The translations under genes and the position numbers were made by a program. From NCBI GenBank assembly GCA_026388015.1, contig JAPLKO010000058.1, forward strand, positions 1 through 62,174: DNA of 62,174 nt. Reading direction: 5' to 3'. Under the pieces are notes generated by a model. The model did not search any database, was not told the origin of the DNA, and saw nothing but the letters and a program-made list of their open reading frames with translations. This document shows, piece after piece, positions 44,948 to 54,015 of this stretch; the stretch's first letter is position 1, and each line of letters starts with the position of its first letter. The DNA comes from Candidatus Firestoneibacteriota bacterium. GTDB taxonomy: Bacteria > Oederibacteriota > D2-FULL-39-29.

Positions 44948-46196
44948 AATATTTATTTTGATAAGTATGTCCCTGCTCTGTGTCGGGGGCAGAAACATCA
45001 AAGAAAATGTTACGTTTTCTGAAGTTAAGATTTTAGACAACGGACAGCCGAGAAAAATTAATGTCTCCACCCTCACCCGCGGTTTTGACACTTATTATCA
45101 TTTAAAAGGAATCTGTACGGCTTTTGATATCTCTTTCGCCTATGTTCCGGCAAAAAAAAGAGTATTAATGAACAAGGGCGTTAATTCCATGCGGCTTACC
45201 GTAGGAGGAGAGCCGAAGCTCAAGGAATTTTTCGTGTATTATGATAAAAAGTATTACCTCTCGGCAGGCGGGCTTAATCATGTTTTTGCCGGCCTGATGA
45301 AAGGCACCGTGGCAACAGATAAGAAATCAAAGATGCTTATGATAAATTACACGGCAGCGCTAAAGCCGAAAAAAGCAATAAAAATCAAACCCGGATTTGA
45401 AATAAAAAACAATAACATCAGGACTATTGCGCTTCTTAAAGGCGAGAAATTCAAGGTAGAGAGAATAATCCTGGACCCGGGTCATGGCGGAAAAGATCCC
45501 GGGGCGGTAGGCAAAAACCGGCTTCAGGAAAAAGAAGTTACTTTGGATATTGCCCTTAAGACTGCGGAATTGATTAGAACAAAACTCCGCAAAGAGGTTA
45601 TTCTTACCCGCACAACGGATGAATATGTAAGTCTGCAGGAGCGAACAGCGATAGCTGACAAGCACAACGGAGATCTCTTTGTCTCCATACATATAAATGC
45701 GAATATTGACCGCGAAGCGGAAGGCACGGAAGTTTATATATACGACATCGCGGCCTCCGATAAAAAGTCGGGGCGTATAGCGCTGAGAGAAAATTTTGAG
45801 TTTCCCGGTACCGGCGGTATAAAATCTATTCTGGGCGAACTGGGTTCGACTTCCAATGATAATCTCAGCATAATGCTGGCGGGTAATATCCTGGATAATA
45901 TTGTTAACTATGTGGATGTGGAAAGCCGGAACAAAAATATGATTCTTCGCGCGCCCTTTTACGTTTTAGCGCATTCTGCTATGCCGGCAGTTCTATTAGA
46001 AATAGCTTTTATTACAAATAAAGATGAAGAAAAAAAGTTGAGAGAAGGCGATTTTAGAAACAGCGTAGCAAAGGCTATCTGTTTTGGCCTGGAGGATTTT
46101 ATCGGCGCAACCGAGAATCCGGAAAAAGAAGAGCTCGCTCCCGCCGCGGACGTTCAGACAAAAGAGCATAAAAAAGAAGGCGCTAAAGAAGAGTGA
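44931..46196 (+). CDS. N-acetylmuramoyl-L-alanine amidase (Amidase_3)
   Basis: A 421-residue exported amidase cleaving MurNAc-L-Ala bonds, likely during daughter-cell separation. The GTG at 44931 gives a short signal segment (IKIFILISMSLLCVGG); its ribosome site is weak and a GTG/ATG further up is possible. An AMIN-like/copper-amine-oxidase-like beta domain (about 25-130) precedes the catalytic domain. Zn ligands are in LDPGHGGKDPGA, EKEVTLDIA and FVSIHINAN, and the catalytic Glu is in LLEIAFITN. The C-terminus is Lys/Glu-rich. It overlaps the deacetylase before it and pgeF after it. Confidence 0.88.
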   Translation: MNTRIKIFILISMSLLCVGGRNIKENVTFSEVKILDNGQPRKINVSTLTRGFDTYYHLKGICTAFDISFAYVPAKKRVLMNKGVNSMRLTVGGEPKLKEFFVYYDKKYYLSAGGLNHVFAGLMKGTVATDKKSKMLMINYTAALKPKKAIKIKPGFEIKNNNIRTIALLKGEKFKVERIILDPGHGGKDPGAVGKNRLQEKEVTLDIALKTAELIRTKLRKEVILTRTTDEYVSLQERTAIADKHNGDLFVSIHINANIDREAEGTEVYIYDIAASDKKSGRIALRENFEFPGTGGIKSILGELGSTSNDNLSIMLAGNILDNIVNYVDVESRNKNMILRAPFYVLAHSAMPAVLLEIAFITNKDEEKKLREGDFRNSVAKAICFGLEDFIGATENPEKEELAPAADVQTKEHKKEGAKEE

Positions 46197-46912
46197 AATT
46201 TTTTAGAAGCTGGTCCATAGGAAACAGGGAAATCTCTGCTTTCACTTCGCTCAAACCTTTGAGTTTCAAAGAAGAGCGGCTGGCCGTTAATTACCCCCGT
46301 CTACTTGCGGCTCTTAAATTGAAGCCGGAGTTCACCGCATATCTTACCCAGGTGCACGGCGGGAAAACAATGGAAATAAAAAACCTGCAATTTGAGAACA
46401 GGCAGAAAGCTGACGGTCTGCTAACCGGCAAGGAAAAATACATGCTGTTGATTTTTACGGCTGACTGCCTCCCTGTTTTTCTGTACGATTTAAGAAAAGG
46501 TTTTATTGCGCTTCTTCACTGCGGCTGGAAAAGTATAAAAAAAAGAATAGTTATAACTGCGTTAAATAAACTCAAAAAAAAAGGTGCAAAAGCAAAGGAT
46601 TTGAAGGTTATCCTTGGCCCCCGCATAAAAGAGTGCTGTTATGAGGTCAAACCGGAGTTTGTTAAAGCTTTTCAAGTCGCTTACGGAAAAACAGGTATAT
46701 ATAGAAGGAAAGGGAAGGTGTTTTTCTCTCTTTCTGATATAGTCAAGCTTCAGCTGAAAAAAGCGGGATTACCAAAAAAAAATATAACAGATACAAAAAT
46801 ATGCACTTGCTGTGATAAAAAAAAGTTCTTCTCCTACCGCCGTGACGGAAAAGGCACGGGAAGGATGGTGTCCGGAATCATAAGGACAGGCAAGCGCAAG
46901 GAAAAACAATAG
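46193..46912 (+). CDS. pgeF: peptidoglycan editing factor PgeF (YfiH/YlmD family)
   Basis: A 239-residue cytoplasmic member of the multicopper-oxidase-fold family that includes YlmD. In E. coli PgeF prevents misincorporation of L-Ser into muropeptides; other members are purine nucleoside phosphorylases. The conserved signatures are TADCLPVFLYD near 88, LHCGWKS near 110, LGPRIKECCYEV near 145 and CTCCDKKKFFSYRRD near 205. The GTG start overlaps the amidase stop by 4 bp, closing the wall-remodelling operon. Confidence 0.88.
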   Translation: MKFFRSWSIGNREISAFTSLKPLSFKEERLAVNYPRLLAALKLKPEFTAYLTQVHGGKTMEIKNLQFENRQKADGLLTGKEKYMLLIFTADCLPVFLYDLRKGFIALLHCGWKSIKKRIVITALNKLKKKGAKAKDLKVILGPRIKECCYEVKPEFVKAFQVAYGKTGIYRRKGKVFFSLSDIVKLQLKKAGLPKKNITDTKICTCCDKKKFFSYRRDGKGTGRMVSGIIRTGKRKEKQ

Positions 46913-46972
46913 AGACTCATTAATGCAAGAGATTATAGACTTTTATGGACTATATTGACCCTAGGGACTGTA

Positions 46973-46991
46973 TTTTTTTTTAGGGGGGGGG
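46973..46991 (+). repeat. T9-A-G9 homopolymer tract at the ribosome-binding position
   Basis: Nine T (46973-46981), one A, nine G (46983-46991), ending three bases before the nitroreductase ATG. Such tracts change length by slipped-strand mispairing. The G run also takes the place of the Shine-Dalgarno sequence. Confidence 0.8.
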
Positions 46992-46994
46992 TAT

Positions 46995-47510
46995 ATGGAT
47001 TTTATTGATGTTGTTAAGAGGCGGCGGAGTGTCCGCAAGTACGATTTGACCCGTCCGGTTTCGGATGAACTCATAGCAAGAATCCTTGGGGCGGCGCGTC
47101 TTGCTCCTTCAGCGGTAAACTTCCAACCGTCGAGTTTTATTATTGTGCGGGATGCGGATGTAAAAGCAGGACTTAAGGATGTTTATCCTCGGGAGTGGTT
47201 CTACACGGCGCCGGTGATAATTGCAGGATGTGTGGATACTTCCGTATCATGGAAAAGACCTTTGGATAAAAAAGATCAGGCAGAAGTGGATCTTGCAATA
47301 GCTTTTACCCATCTTTTGCTTGCGGCTACGAATGAAGGTCTTGGCACCTGCTGGATAGCCAACTTTAACAATGAAAAGGCAAGAGTCCTCTTTCAGCTGC
47401 CTGAGAATATTCAAATCGTCGCAATGACTCCGTTAGGCTTTCCCGCGGAAGAGCCCTCCGAAAAGCCAAGAAAAGAACTAAAGGAGCTGTTCCGGAAAGA
47501 CCGCTGGTGA
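46995..47510 (+). CDS. nitroreductase-family flavoprotein
   Basis: A 171-residue FMN-dependent oxidoreductase. The FMN-phosphate site is VVKRRRSVRKYD at residues 6-17, followed by ARLAPSAVNFQPSSFIIV and, near the C-terminus, GLGTCWIANFNN and MTPLGFPAEEPSEKPRK, the family's usual ending. The substrate (nitroaromatic, quinone, flavin or dehalogenation) cannot be told. Its ATG follows a T9-A-G9 tract, so expression may vary by tract length. It is monocistronic in appearance, 82 bp from pgeF and 211 bp from the next gene. Confidence 0.82.
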   Translation: MDFIDVVKRRRSVRKYDLTRPVSDELIARILGAARLAPSAVNFQPSSFIIVRDADVKAGLKDVYPREWFYTAPVIIAGCVDTSVSWKRPLDKKDQAEVDLAIAFTHLLLAATNEGLGTCWIANFNNEKARVLFQLPENIQIVAMTPLGFPAEEPSEKPRKELKELFRKDRW

Positions 47511-47645
47511 AAGTTGTTTTCGGGAAGCGGCTGCGGGAAAAACAATAAAAATATCATGGAAATAATCAATCAGCCTTTGTAAAGACATAAAGCGCTTTCT
47601 ATATCTATCTATAACATCAGACTCAAACCCGGGTTATGAATTGAA

Positions 47646-47674
47646 TTGATATTTTCCCTGTATTGTCTTATAAT
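47646..47674 (+). promoter_or_regulatory. sigma-70 promoter for the second AAC(3)-like gene
   Basis: TTGATA (47646-47651), 17 bp, TATAAT (47669-47674), 47 bp before the ATG at 47722. The rest of 47511-47721 shows no gene. Confidence 0.65.
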
Positions 47675-47721
47675 AGAAATCCATAGGTAAGTTATAAAAA
47701 TGAAGCAAAGCGAGGCGTTAA

Positions 47722-48525
47722 ATGAAAAAAGCTGATTTAATAAGCGCATTAAAAAATAACGGCATAGTGCCCGGATCAAAACTCGTGGTTCATAGTTCAT
47801 ATAAATCAATAGATTTTGAGGGTTCCCCCGAGGAAGTGTGTAAGAGTTTTATGGAAGCAATAAGCGAAGAAGGACTCCTTGTGATGCCGGCTCACAGCCC
47901 AATAGTTAAGGGCACCCCGTTTAATCCCGGAAGAACTCCTTCAGCAGTAGGCGCAATTACTGAAGCTTTCAGGCGATTGCCGAGAGTTTCGCGTTCTTTG
48001 CATCCTTCCCATAGCGTTGCGGCCTGGGGAAGAGGCGCTAAGGAGCTGACGGCAGGACATCAACTGGTGGATGCAGAAGGTGAGGGTTCTCCTTTTTTTA
48101 AGTTCAGTCAGACAGACGGAAAAATACTTATGCTGGGCTGTACTTTAAGAGCCTGCACTATGGGGCATGTTGCCGAGTGGGTTGCCAAGGTTCCTCATTT
48201 GGGAGTACCGTTCTCTGCAGCCTTCACACCGACGGCCGAATACATAGATGATGACGGAAAAGTAAAAACATATGTATATCAAACTTATCCGGGTTGCTCC
48301 AAGATGTTTGATAAAGCCATTCCATGGCTCAAGGAAGCAGGTTTTCTAAAAGAAATATCCCTAAACAAAGAAACTTCCCTGCTTGTAGACGCCGCGGGTT
48401 TTGTGAAGATAGTTTACGACAAGCTAAAAGAAGATTCAGCTGCTTTATTGACGGACAGCGAAGAGCATTTTGCAAAATGCTCTCATTGCCGGGAGGCAAG
48501 AAGGCTCGCCGTTAAAAAACCATAA
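47722..48525 (+). CDS. AAC(3)-family acetyltransferase-like protein (paralog 2)
   Basis: A 267-residue paralog of the protein at 6726, of identical length. It shares GIVPGSKLVVHSSYKS at the start, GLLVMPAHSP near 52, HPSHSVAAWGRG near 93 and LGCTLRACTMGHVAEW near 140, keeping the candidate catalytic His. It ends in a Cys pair (CSHCR) matching CSYCR of the other copy. Its own promoter and GAGG site are good. It probably acetylates an amino sugar or similar metabolite; the sugar isomerase gene directly downstream supports a sugar link. Confidence 0.8.
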   Translation: MKKADLISALKNNGIVPGSKLVVHSSYKSIDFEGSPEEVCKSFMEAISEEGLLVMPAHSPIVKGTPFNPGRTPSAVGAITEAFRRLPRVSRSLHPSHSVAAWGRGAKELTAGHQLVDAEGEGSPFFKFSQTDGKILMLGCTLRACTMGHVAEWVAKVPHLGVPFSAAFTPTAEYIDDDGKVKTYVYQTYPGCSKMFDKAIPWLKEAGFLKEISLNKETSLLVDAAGFVKIVYDKLKEDSAALLTDSEEHFAKCSHCREARRLAVKKP

Positions 48526-48558
48526 TACATACTGATTGTTAATAAAGGAGATAAAAGT

Positions 48559-49434
48559 ATGTTCAAACTTGCAATATTTTCCGATGAAGTGTCACAAAAT
48601 GTAAAAGAGGTTGCGGCTTTTTGCCGTAAATGGAAGCTGGAGGCCGTAGAGATAAGAACGCTTTTGAACAAAGGTCCTCATAATTTCTCAAAAGAAGAGA
48701 TTAAACTCATAAAAACCGTCTTAAAAGATAACGGCATCAAGGTCTGTTCCATTGCCAGTCCGTTTTTTAAATGTACGATAGATAATAAAAAAGAGTACGA
48801 ACAGCATCTGGATATTTTGAAAAACTGTATTGACCTGGCAGGCGCCACCGGAGCAAAGATTATAAGAGGTTTTACCTTCTGGCGAACGGGAATTGCTGAG
48901 GAAAATCTGGACCGGGTGGCGGAATACTTTCCCGAGCCGGTTAAATTGATGAAGAAAGCAAAAATGGTTCTCGGTATTGAGAACGAGCCTGCAACTTTTG
49001 TAGGCTGCGCCAGAACCCAGAAGATATTTTTAGAAAAAATACACTCTCCCGCAGTCAAAGCTATCTGGGATCCGGGTAATGAAGTTATGGATGCGGACGG
49101 TATAGCGCCTTTCCCGAACGGCTACCGCCTCGTAAAAGATGAAATAATACATATTCATCTTAAGGATGCTCTCTCCATGGGGTACGAGGGTAAAGCCGAG
49201 TGCGTGCCGATGGGAGAAGGTCAGGTTAACTACTGGGGGCAGTTTAAGGCGCTTATAGAAGACGGTTACAGCGGCTATCTTTCTTTAGAGACGCATTGGA
49301 GAATAAATAAAGCAGAGATCAAAAAAATGTCCATAGAAAAGCCCGGCGGCGCAGGCTGGTCCTTTGGCGCAAAAGAATCAAGCGAATATTGTATGCGGAA
49401 TATAATGAAAATGCTGGGTTCATTAAAAAAGTAA
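48559..49434 (+). CDS. sugar phosphate isomerase/epimerase (xylose isomerase-like TIM barrel)
   Basis: A 291-residue AP-endonuclease-2-fold enzyme. Typical features are LAIFSDEVSQN at the start, LEAVEIRTL near 30, IENEPATFVG near 135 (metal-binding Glu), AIWDPGNEV near 165, IIHIHLKDA near 195 and GYLSLETHW near 240. It presumably isomerises a sugar or inositol-type compound. It lies 33 bp after the AAC(3)-like gene with an AAAGGAG site, so the two are likely co-transcribed. Confidence 0.82.
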   Translation: MFKLAIFSDEVSQNVKEVAAFCRKWKLEAVEIRTLLNKGPHNFSKEEIKLIKTVLKDNGIKVCSIASPFFKCTIDNKKEYEQHLDILKNCIDLAGATGAKIIRGFTFWRTGIAEENLDRVAEYFPEPVKLMKKAKMVLGIENEPATFVGCARTQKIFLEKIHSPAVKAIWDPGNEVMDADGIAPFPNGYRLVKDEIIHIHLKDALSMGYEGKAECVPMGEGQVNYWGQFKALIEDGYSGYLSLETHWRINKAEIKKMSIEKPGGAGWSFGAKESSEYCMRNIMKMLGSLKK

Positions 49435-49445
49435 ACGGAGAAGAA

Positions 49446-50402
49446 ATGTTAAAAAGAGCAGCTCTGGTCTTGGCGGTTCTAACGGCGGCAGGAATTGCGG
49501 CAGCTACCCCGTTTATCGGACAGGGCGGGGGCGTTACAGAAGAAGGCCATAACGATGTAAGGATTAATCTGTTTTACGAACAATTTTCCGGAGCCTATGA
49601 TGCCGGCGGAACGTATACAGCTTTTGCTCCCGGGGTTTCCAGACTGGATTACAGAATAGTTTTTGACCTGAAATATGGAAATGGCAGGGACAGTGATTTT
49701 CACATTACGATTCCGTATGTGAACAAGCTTCATACTCTGGCAAACGGAGCTCTTTTTACCGCGGCCGGCGCAGGAGATATAATTGTCCTTGCCAGAAAGA
49801 AATCCAATGAAAATAAAAATTCCGGAGGCCTTCTTACCGTAGGGATGGGACTAAAAATACCGACGGGGAAAAGTGTTTTTGATATAGAGCCGGGTTTTTT
49901 AGCCGCCGGCACGGGGACCTGGGATGCGGGCGTCGTCTTGAATATGCAGGAAAACAGCAGCGGTCTCCTGCTCTTTTCGGATATCTCCTTCTGGTACAGG
50001 CTTGGCCGCAGCGCCCAAAAGTTTGCAGGTCAAGGTATCCCGGCAATAAGACCGGGTGAGACTGAAATAAGGTTCATGCCCGGCGCAATCTTGCAGTATA
50101 ATGCAGGGGTTGAAATTTCAATTATTAGACAGTTCTCGCTGGTAGGAGAATTAATCGGAGAGAATTATTTTGAGAGCAAAGCTGAATATGCTTCCGGCGG
50201 CGCCGATGCCCTGAACGACCTAATAGCAACCGGCGCGCCTGATTATACCCTGCAAAAAAGCGCTAATTTAAGAGTTATCACAGGTGTAAAGTTCTATCTG
50301 AACGAAAAGGTGGCGCTGGGAGGCGGAGTTTCAATTCCGGTGACGATGGTTAACGTATTCGGGAACATTACTTATTTGGCCAATTGCAGGCTATTCTTTT
50401 AG
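49446..50402 (+). CDS. predicted outer-membrane beta-barrel protein
   Basis: Function unknown. The 318-residue product starts at ATG 49446 (CGGAG six bases upstream) with a signal peptide (LKRAALVLAVLTAAGIAAA). Alternating hydrophobic strands fill the rest (SRLDYRIVFDLKYGN, GGLLTVGMGLKIPTG, GLLLFSDISFWYRLG, LRVITGVKFYLNEKVALGG split at NE). The final residue is Phe (CRLFF), the usual barrel-assembly signal. It may resemble phenol-degradation MetA-type transporter barrels. The secA start is 10 bp further, so they may share a message. Confidence 0.65.
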   Translation: MLKRAALVLAVLTAAGIAAATPFIGQGGGVTEEGHNDVRINLFYEQFSGAYDAGGTYTAFAPGVSRLDYRIVFDLKYGNGRDSDFHITIPYVNKLHTLANGALFTAAGAGDIIVLARKKSNENKNSGGLLTVGMGLKIPTGKSVFDIEPGFLAAGTGTWDAGVVLNMQENSSGLLLFSDISFWYRLGRSAQKFAGQGIPAIRPGETEIRFMPGAILQYNAGVEISIIRQFSLVGELIGENYFESKAEYASGGADALNDLIATGAPDYTLQKSANLRVITGVKFYLNEKVALGGGVSIPVTMVNVFGNITYLANCRLFF

Positions 50403-50411
50403 GAGACGGAA

Positions 50412-53099
50412 ATGCTTAAATATCTTAAGAAAATATTCGGAACAAAAAACGAACGTGAAATAAAACGGCTTATGCTCATGGTTAATAAAATAAATGAATT
50501 TGAAGAAGTTATTCATAAACTTTCTGATGACGGGCTAAAGCTGAAGACGCAGGAGTTTAGAACAAGGCTTGAAAAAGGTGAAACGCTTGACGACCTTCTT
50601 CCCGAGGCCTTTGCGGTTGTCCGGGAAGCCTCGGTCCGGATTATCGGGCAGAGACATTACGATACCCAGCTTGTCGGCGGCATTGTTCTCCACGAAGGCA
50701 AGATCGCCGAAATGCGTACCGGTGAAGGTAAAACTTTGGTGGCCTCACTGCCGGTTTACTTGAATGCCTTGTCCGGTAAAGGCGTTCACGTGGTAACAGT
50801 AAATGATTATCTGGCGGAAAGAGACAGTTTCGGCAAGGGTAATTTTAAGGGTATGGGGAATATCTACAAGTTTTTAGGTCTTACTTTTGGCTGTATTAAA
50901 AATGATTCCTCCAACGAAGAACGGAAAGTTGCTTACGGCGCGGATATTACCTACGGCACCAATAATGAATATGGTTTTGATTATCTGCGGGATAATATGG
51001 CGACAGCTCTGGAAGACCTGGTGCAGCAGCGCCCTAAAAATTTTGCCATAGTTGACGAAGTTGACAGTATCCTGATAGATGAAGCCAGGACACCTCTTAT
51101 TATTTCGGGACCTACGGAAGAAGCCACCGACAAATATTACAGAGCCAATAGAATAGTTCCGGAATTCACGGTGGAAAACGATTATAAGGTTGATGAAAAA
51201 AGCAGGACGGTAGTCCTTACCGAAGCCGGGGTTTCCAAGGCGGAAAGGCTCCTGGGTGTCGAAAATATGTACGAAGGCATTAATATGGACTGGGCGCATT
51301 ATGTTAATAATGCTTTGAAAGCGCACGTGCTTTTTAAACGGGAAGACCATTACATCGTAAAAGATAACGAAGTACTGATAGTTGACGAGTTTACGGGCCG
51401 TTTGATGGCCGGGCGCCGCTGGAGCGACGGGCTGCACCAGGCGGTAGAAGCAAAAGAAGGTGTAAAGATACGGAGAGAAAATCAGACCTTGGCGACAATC
51501 ACCCTTCAAAATTACTTTAAAATGTACATAAAACTTGCCGGCATGACCGGTACCGCAGATACGGAAGCCGCAGAATTTATGAATACGTACAAATTGGATG
51601 TTGTCGTTATTCCCACGAACAGACCAATGGTTAGAACTGATCATCCGGACGAAATTTATAAGACCAGAAGAGAAAAACTCAAAGCGGTCGTAAATGAAAT
51701 TGCCGAACTAAATAAACAGGGACGCCCCGTGCTGGTCGGTACTATATCTATTGAGAAGAACGAAGAGCTTTCTTCTTTACTGAATAAAAAAGGGGTTAAA
51801 CATCAACTTCTAAACGCCAAGTTTCACGAAAAAGAAGCGGAGATTATAGCGGCGGCCGGCGCCAACGGCGGGGTTACGGTGGCCACCAATATGGCCGGTC
51901 GAGGTACGGATATAGTTCTCGGGGAAGGTGTGGCAAATCTCGGAGGTCTGCACGTAATTGGTACCGAAAGACACGAAGCCAGGCGTATTGATAACCAGCT
52001 GCGGGGCCGCTGCGGAAGACAGGGTGATGCCGGGTCTACAAAATTTTATCTTTCCCTCGAAGATGATTTAATGAGAATATTCGGCGGAGATAAAATATTT
52101 AAGCTTATGGACCGTCTCGGAATGGAAGAAGACCAGCCAATTATGCATCCGTGGATTACAAAGGCAATAGAAGGCGCGCAAAAAAGAGTGGAAGGTTATA
52201 ATTATGACGCCAGAAAACACCTGCTCGAATACGATGATGTGATGAACAAACAGCGCGAAGTGGTTTACGGGCAAAGAAAGAAGATTTTGGAAGGCGAAGA
52301 TCTCAAGGAAAATATTACAAGGTGGGTGGATGATGTTCTTAACGGCGTTATGGAAGCGTATGCCGGAGAGAAAATACCCTCTTATGACTGGGCGCTGGAG
52401 GATTTAAACCTCCGGATGAATGATATCTTTGGTCTTAATTATAAAGTTGAGCAATCTGCGCTTGCCGGGATGAGAAGAGAGACTCTGCAAGCGGATATTT
52501 TAGAGAAAGTAACGGCTTTTTACGAAGCCAAGGAAGCGCAGTACGGCAAGATATTTAAGTATGTAGAGCGTATGATAATGCTGCAGACAATTGACGGTAA
52601 ATGGAAAGATCATCTCTACTCTATGGATCAACTGAGAGAGGGTATAGGTCTTAGAGCCTACGGCGGGAAAGATCCTCTTCTGGAATACAAAAAAGAAGGT
52701 TTTCATATGTTCTCCGATATGATAGAGCGCATTAAGGAAGATACGCTTAGAATGGTTTACAAGGTACAGCTTAGAAAAGGCGAAGAGGAAGAAAGAAAAG
52801 AGCTCGAAGAGGCCTCCAAAGCAGGCAACTCCCGGGTTTCAAAAGTAAACTATTCTCACAGAGAAGTGAACCAGTTTGGCGCCGCAGAAGAAGCGGCAAA
52901 ACAACGGCAGATGCAGCGTCAGGCAGAACAGGGCGGGATGGATCCTATGGGCGGCAGACTCGGAGAGCGCCCTGTGATGAATCAGGCTCCGAGAACCACG
53001 CCCATAAAAAGAGACGCTCCAAAAGTAGGAAGAAACGACCCGTGTCCGTGCGGGAGCGGAAAGAAGTACAAAAAATGCTGCGGTATTAACGAGGATTGA
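50412..53099 (+). CDS. secA: preprotein translocase ATPase SecA
   Basis: An 895-residue motor of Sec export. NBD1 carries [14 protein letters not shown] near residue 100 and [14 protein letters not shown] near 215. The preprotein crosslinking domain, NBD2 ([12 protein letters not shown] near 495, [13 protein letters not shown]), and the helical wing/scaffold domains are full length. The C-terminus keeps the zinc finger [16 protein letters not shown] for SecB or lipid contact. The good TAGGAGAC site supports the ATG. No frameshift is seen. Confidence 0.97.
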   Translation: MLKYLKKIFGTKNEREIKRLMLMVNKINEFEEVIHKLSDDGLKLKTQEFRTRLEKGETLDDLLPEAFAVVREASVRIIGQRHYDTQLVGGIVLHEGKIAEMRTGEGKTLVASLPVYLNALSGKGVHVVTVNDYLAERDSFGKGNFKGMGNIYKFLGLTFGCIKNDSSNEERKVAYGADITYGTNNEYGFDYLRDNMATALEDLVQQRPKNFAIVDEVDSILIDEARTPLIISGPTEEATDKYYRANRIVPEFTVENDYKVDEKSRTVVLTEAGVSKAERLLGVENMYEGINMDWAHYVNNALKAHVLFKREDHYIVKDNEVLIVDEFTGRLMAGRRWSDGLHQAVEAKEGVKIRRENQTLATITLQNYFKMYIKLAGMTGTADTEAAEFMNTYKLDVVVIPTNRPMVRTDHPDEIYKTRREKLKAVVNEIAELNKQGRPVLVGTISIEKNEELSSLLNKKGVKHQLLNAKFHEKEAEIIAAAGANGGVTVATNMAGRGTDIVLGEGVANLGGLHVIGTERHEARRIDNQLRGRCGRQGDAGSTKFYLSLEDDLMRIFGGDKIFKLMDRLGMEEDQPIMHPWITKAIEGAQKRVEGYNYDARKHLLEYDDVMNKQREVVYGQRKKILEGEDLKENITRWVDDVLNGVMEAYAGEKIPSYDWALEDLNLRMNDIFGLNYKVEQSALAGMRRETLQADILEKVTAFYEAKEAQYGKIFKYVERMIMLQTIDGKWKDHLYSMDQLREGIGLRAYGGKDPLLEYKKEGFHMFSDMIERIKEDTLRMVYKVQLRKGEEEERKELEEASKAGNSRVSKVNYSHREVNQFGAAEEAAKQRQMQRQAEQGGMDPMGGRLGERPVMNQAPRTTPIKRDAPKVGRNDPCPCGSGKKYKKCCGINED

Positions 53100-53126
53100 T
53101 AGCATTATTTGATCCGATAGGAAAAA

Positions 53127-53870
53127 ATGAAAAAACTTTTTAACTGGCAGTTTAAGCTGGCGGCAGGGCTTCTTCTTTTGTCCGCGCTCTTCTATTTTAC
53201 GCACTATCTGATCTTCCGTAACGGGATGACCATACTTGACTGGTTTATCAATAATCTCGCCTTTGTTTTTATAAATGTCCTTATTGTCACTCTCATACTC
53301 CAGCGCCTCCTTGAGTACCGGGAAAAAGAGGCCGTAATGAAAAAAATGAATATGGTCATCGGTACTTTTTTCAGTGAAGTCGGAGTTGAAGCAATGAAAA
53401 TGTTCTCCCGTATGGACCGGGACCTTCCTGCTCTCGGTAAAAAACTTCTGGTTTCAAAGGACTGGTCGGATAAGGATTTCGCAGAAACCATAAAAAATAT
53501 ATCTTCCGGTGATGTCGCCATAGAAAACATTCAAGGCGGATTGCCTGATATGAAAAAATTCCTCCTGGAGAGACGCGCTTTTCTTTTGGGGCTGCTTCAA
53601 AATCCCAATCTCCTTGAGCATGAGTCATTCACCGAACTCCTCTGGGCGGTCTTTCACCTGACGGATGAGCTGGCGCACAGAAAAACTTTTGAAAACGCCG
53701 CCGAACCGGACCTCAAGCACCTTGCCGGAGATATAAACCGCGCCTACAAATTGATAATTATTCACTGGCTGAATTATATGAAGCACTTAAGAATAGACTA
53801 TCCATACCTGTTTTCCCTTGCCGTCCGCACCAACCCTTTTGACGAAAAAGCCGAAATAGAAGTAAAATAA
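53127..53870 (+). CDS. conserved-looking hypothetical membrane protein
   Basis: Function not recognised. The 247-residue product has two TM segments (about 10-30 and 42-62), then a helical cytoplasmic domain (MNMVIGTFFSEVGVEAMKMFS, split at VG, about 75-95; LIIIHWLNYMKHLR near 212). An AGGA site precedes the ATG. It follows secA by 27 bp and could be on the same message. The region after it (53871-54015) holds no gene. Confidence 0.55.
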   Translation: MKKLFNWQFKLAAGLLLLSALFYFTHYLIFRNGMTILDWFINNLAFVFINVLIVTLILQRLLEYREKEAVMKKMNMVIGTFFSEVGVEAMKMFSRMDRDLPALGKKLLVSKDWSDKDFAETIKNISSGDVAIENIQGGLPDMKKFLLERRAFLLGLLQNPNLLEHESFTELLWAVFHLTDELAHRKTFENAAEPDLKHLAGDINRAYKLIIIHWLNYMKHLRIDYPYLFSLAVRTNPFDEKAEIEVK

Positions 53871-53981
53871 GAGGATGGTCTTGCGCTAATTACGGCGGCG
53901 GCATTCTTAGCCTGCAAAGCCAATCCGGTCCTGGTCTGTGAAAACAAGCCCAAAAGCTGCCGGACCGTTTCTGACTCTCCA

Positions 53982-54010
53982 TTGATTACAGCGCAATTAT
54001 TTGCTATACT
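53982..54010 (+). promoter_or_regulatory. promoter for the GT2 gene; transcript would be almost leaderless
   Basis: TTGATT (53982-53987), 17 bp, TATACT (54005-54010). The first good ATG is at 54016, only six bases past the -10, and no Shine-Dalgarno is present. Confidence 0.45.
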
Positions 54011-54015
54011 TAAGT

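Noticed and set aside
50874..51644. 256-codon minus-strand frame inside secA
   Set aside because: Antisense to conserved SecA motifs, with no recognisable fold or upstream signals.
53926..53967. CGGTCC/GGACCG inverted repeat as a terminator after the 53127 gene
   Set aside because: Only 6 bp of stem with a 30-nt loop and no T tract.
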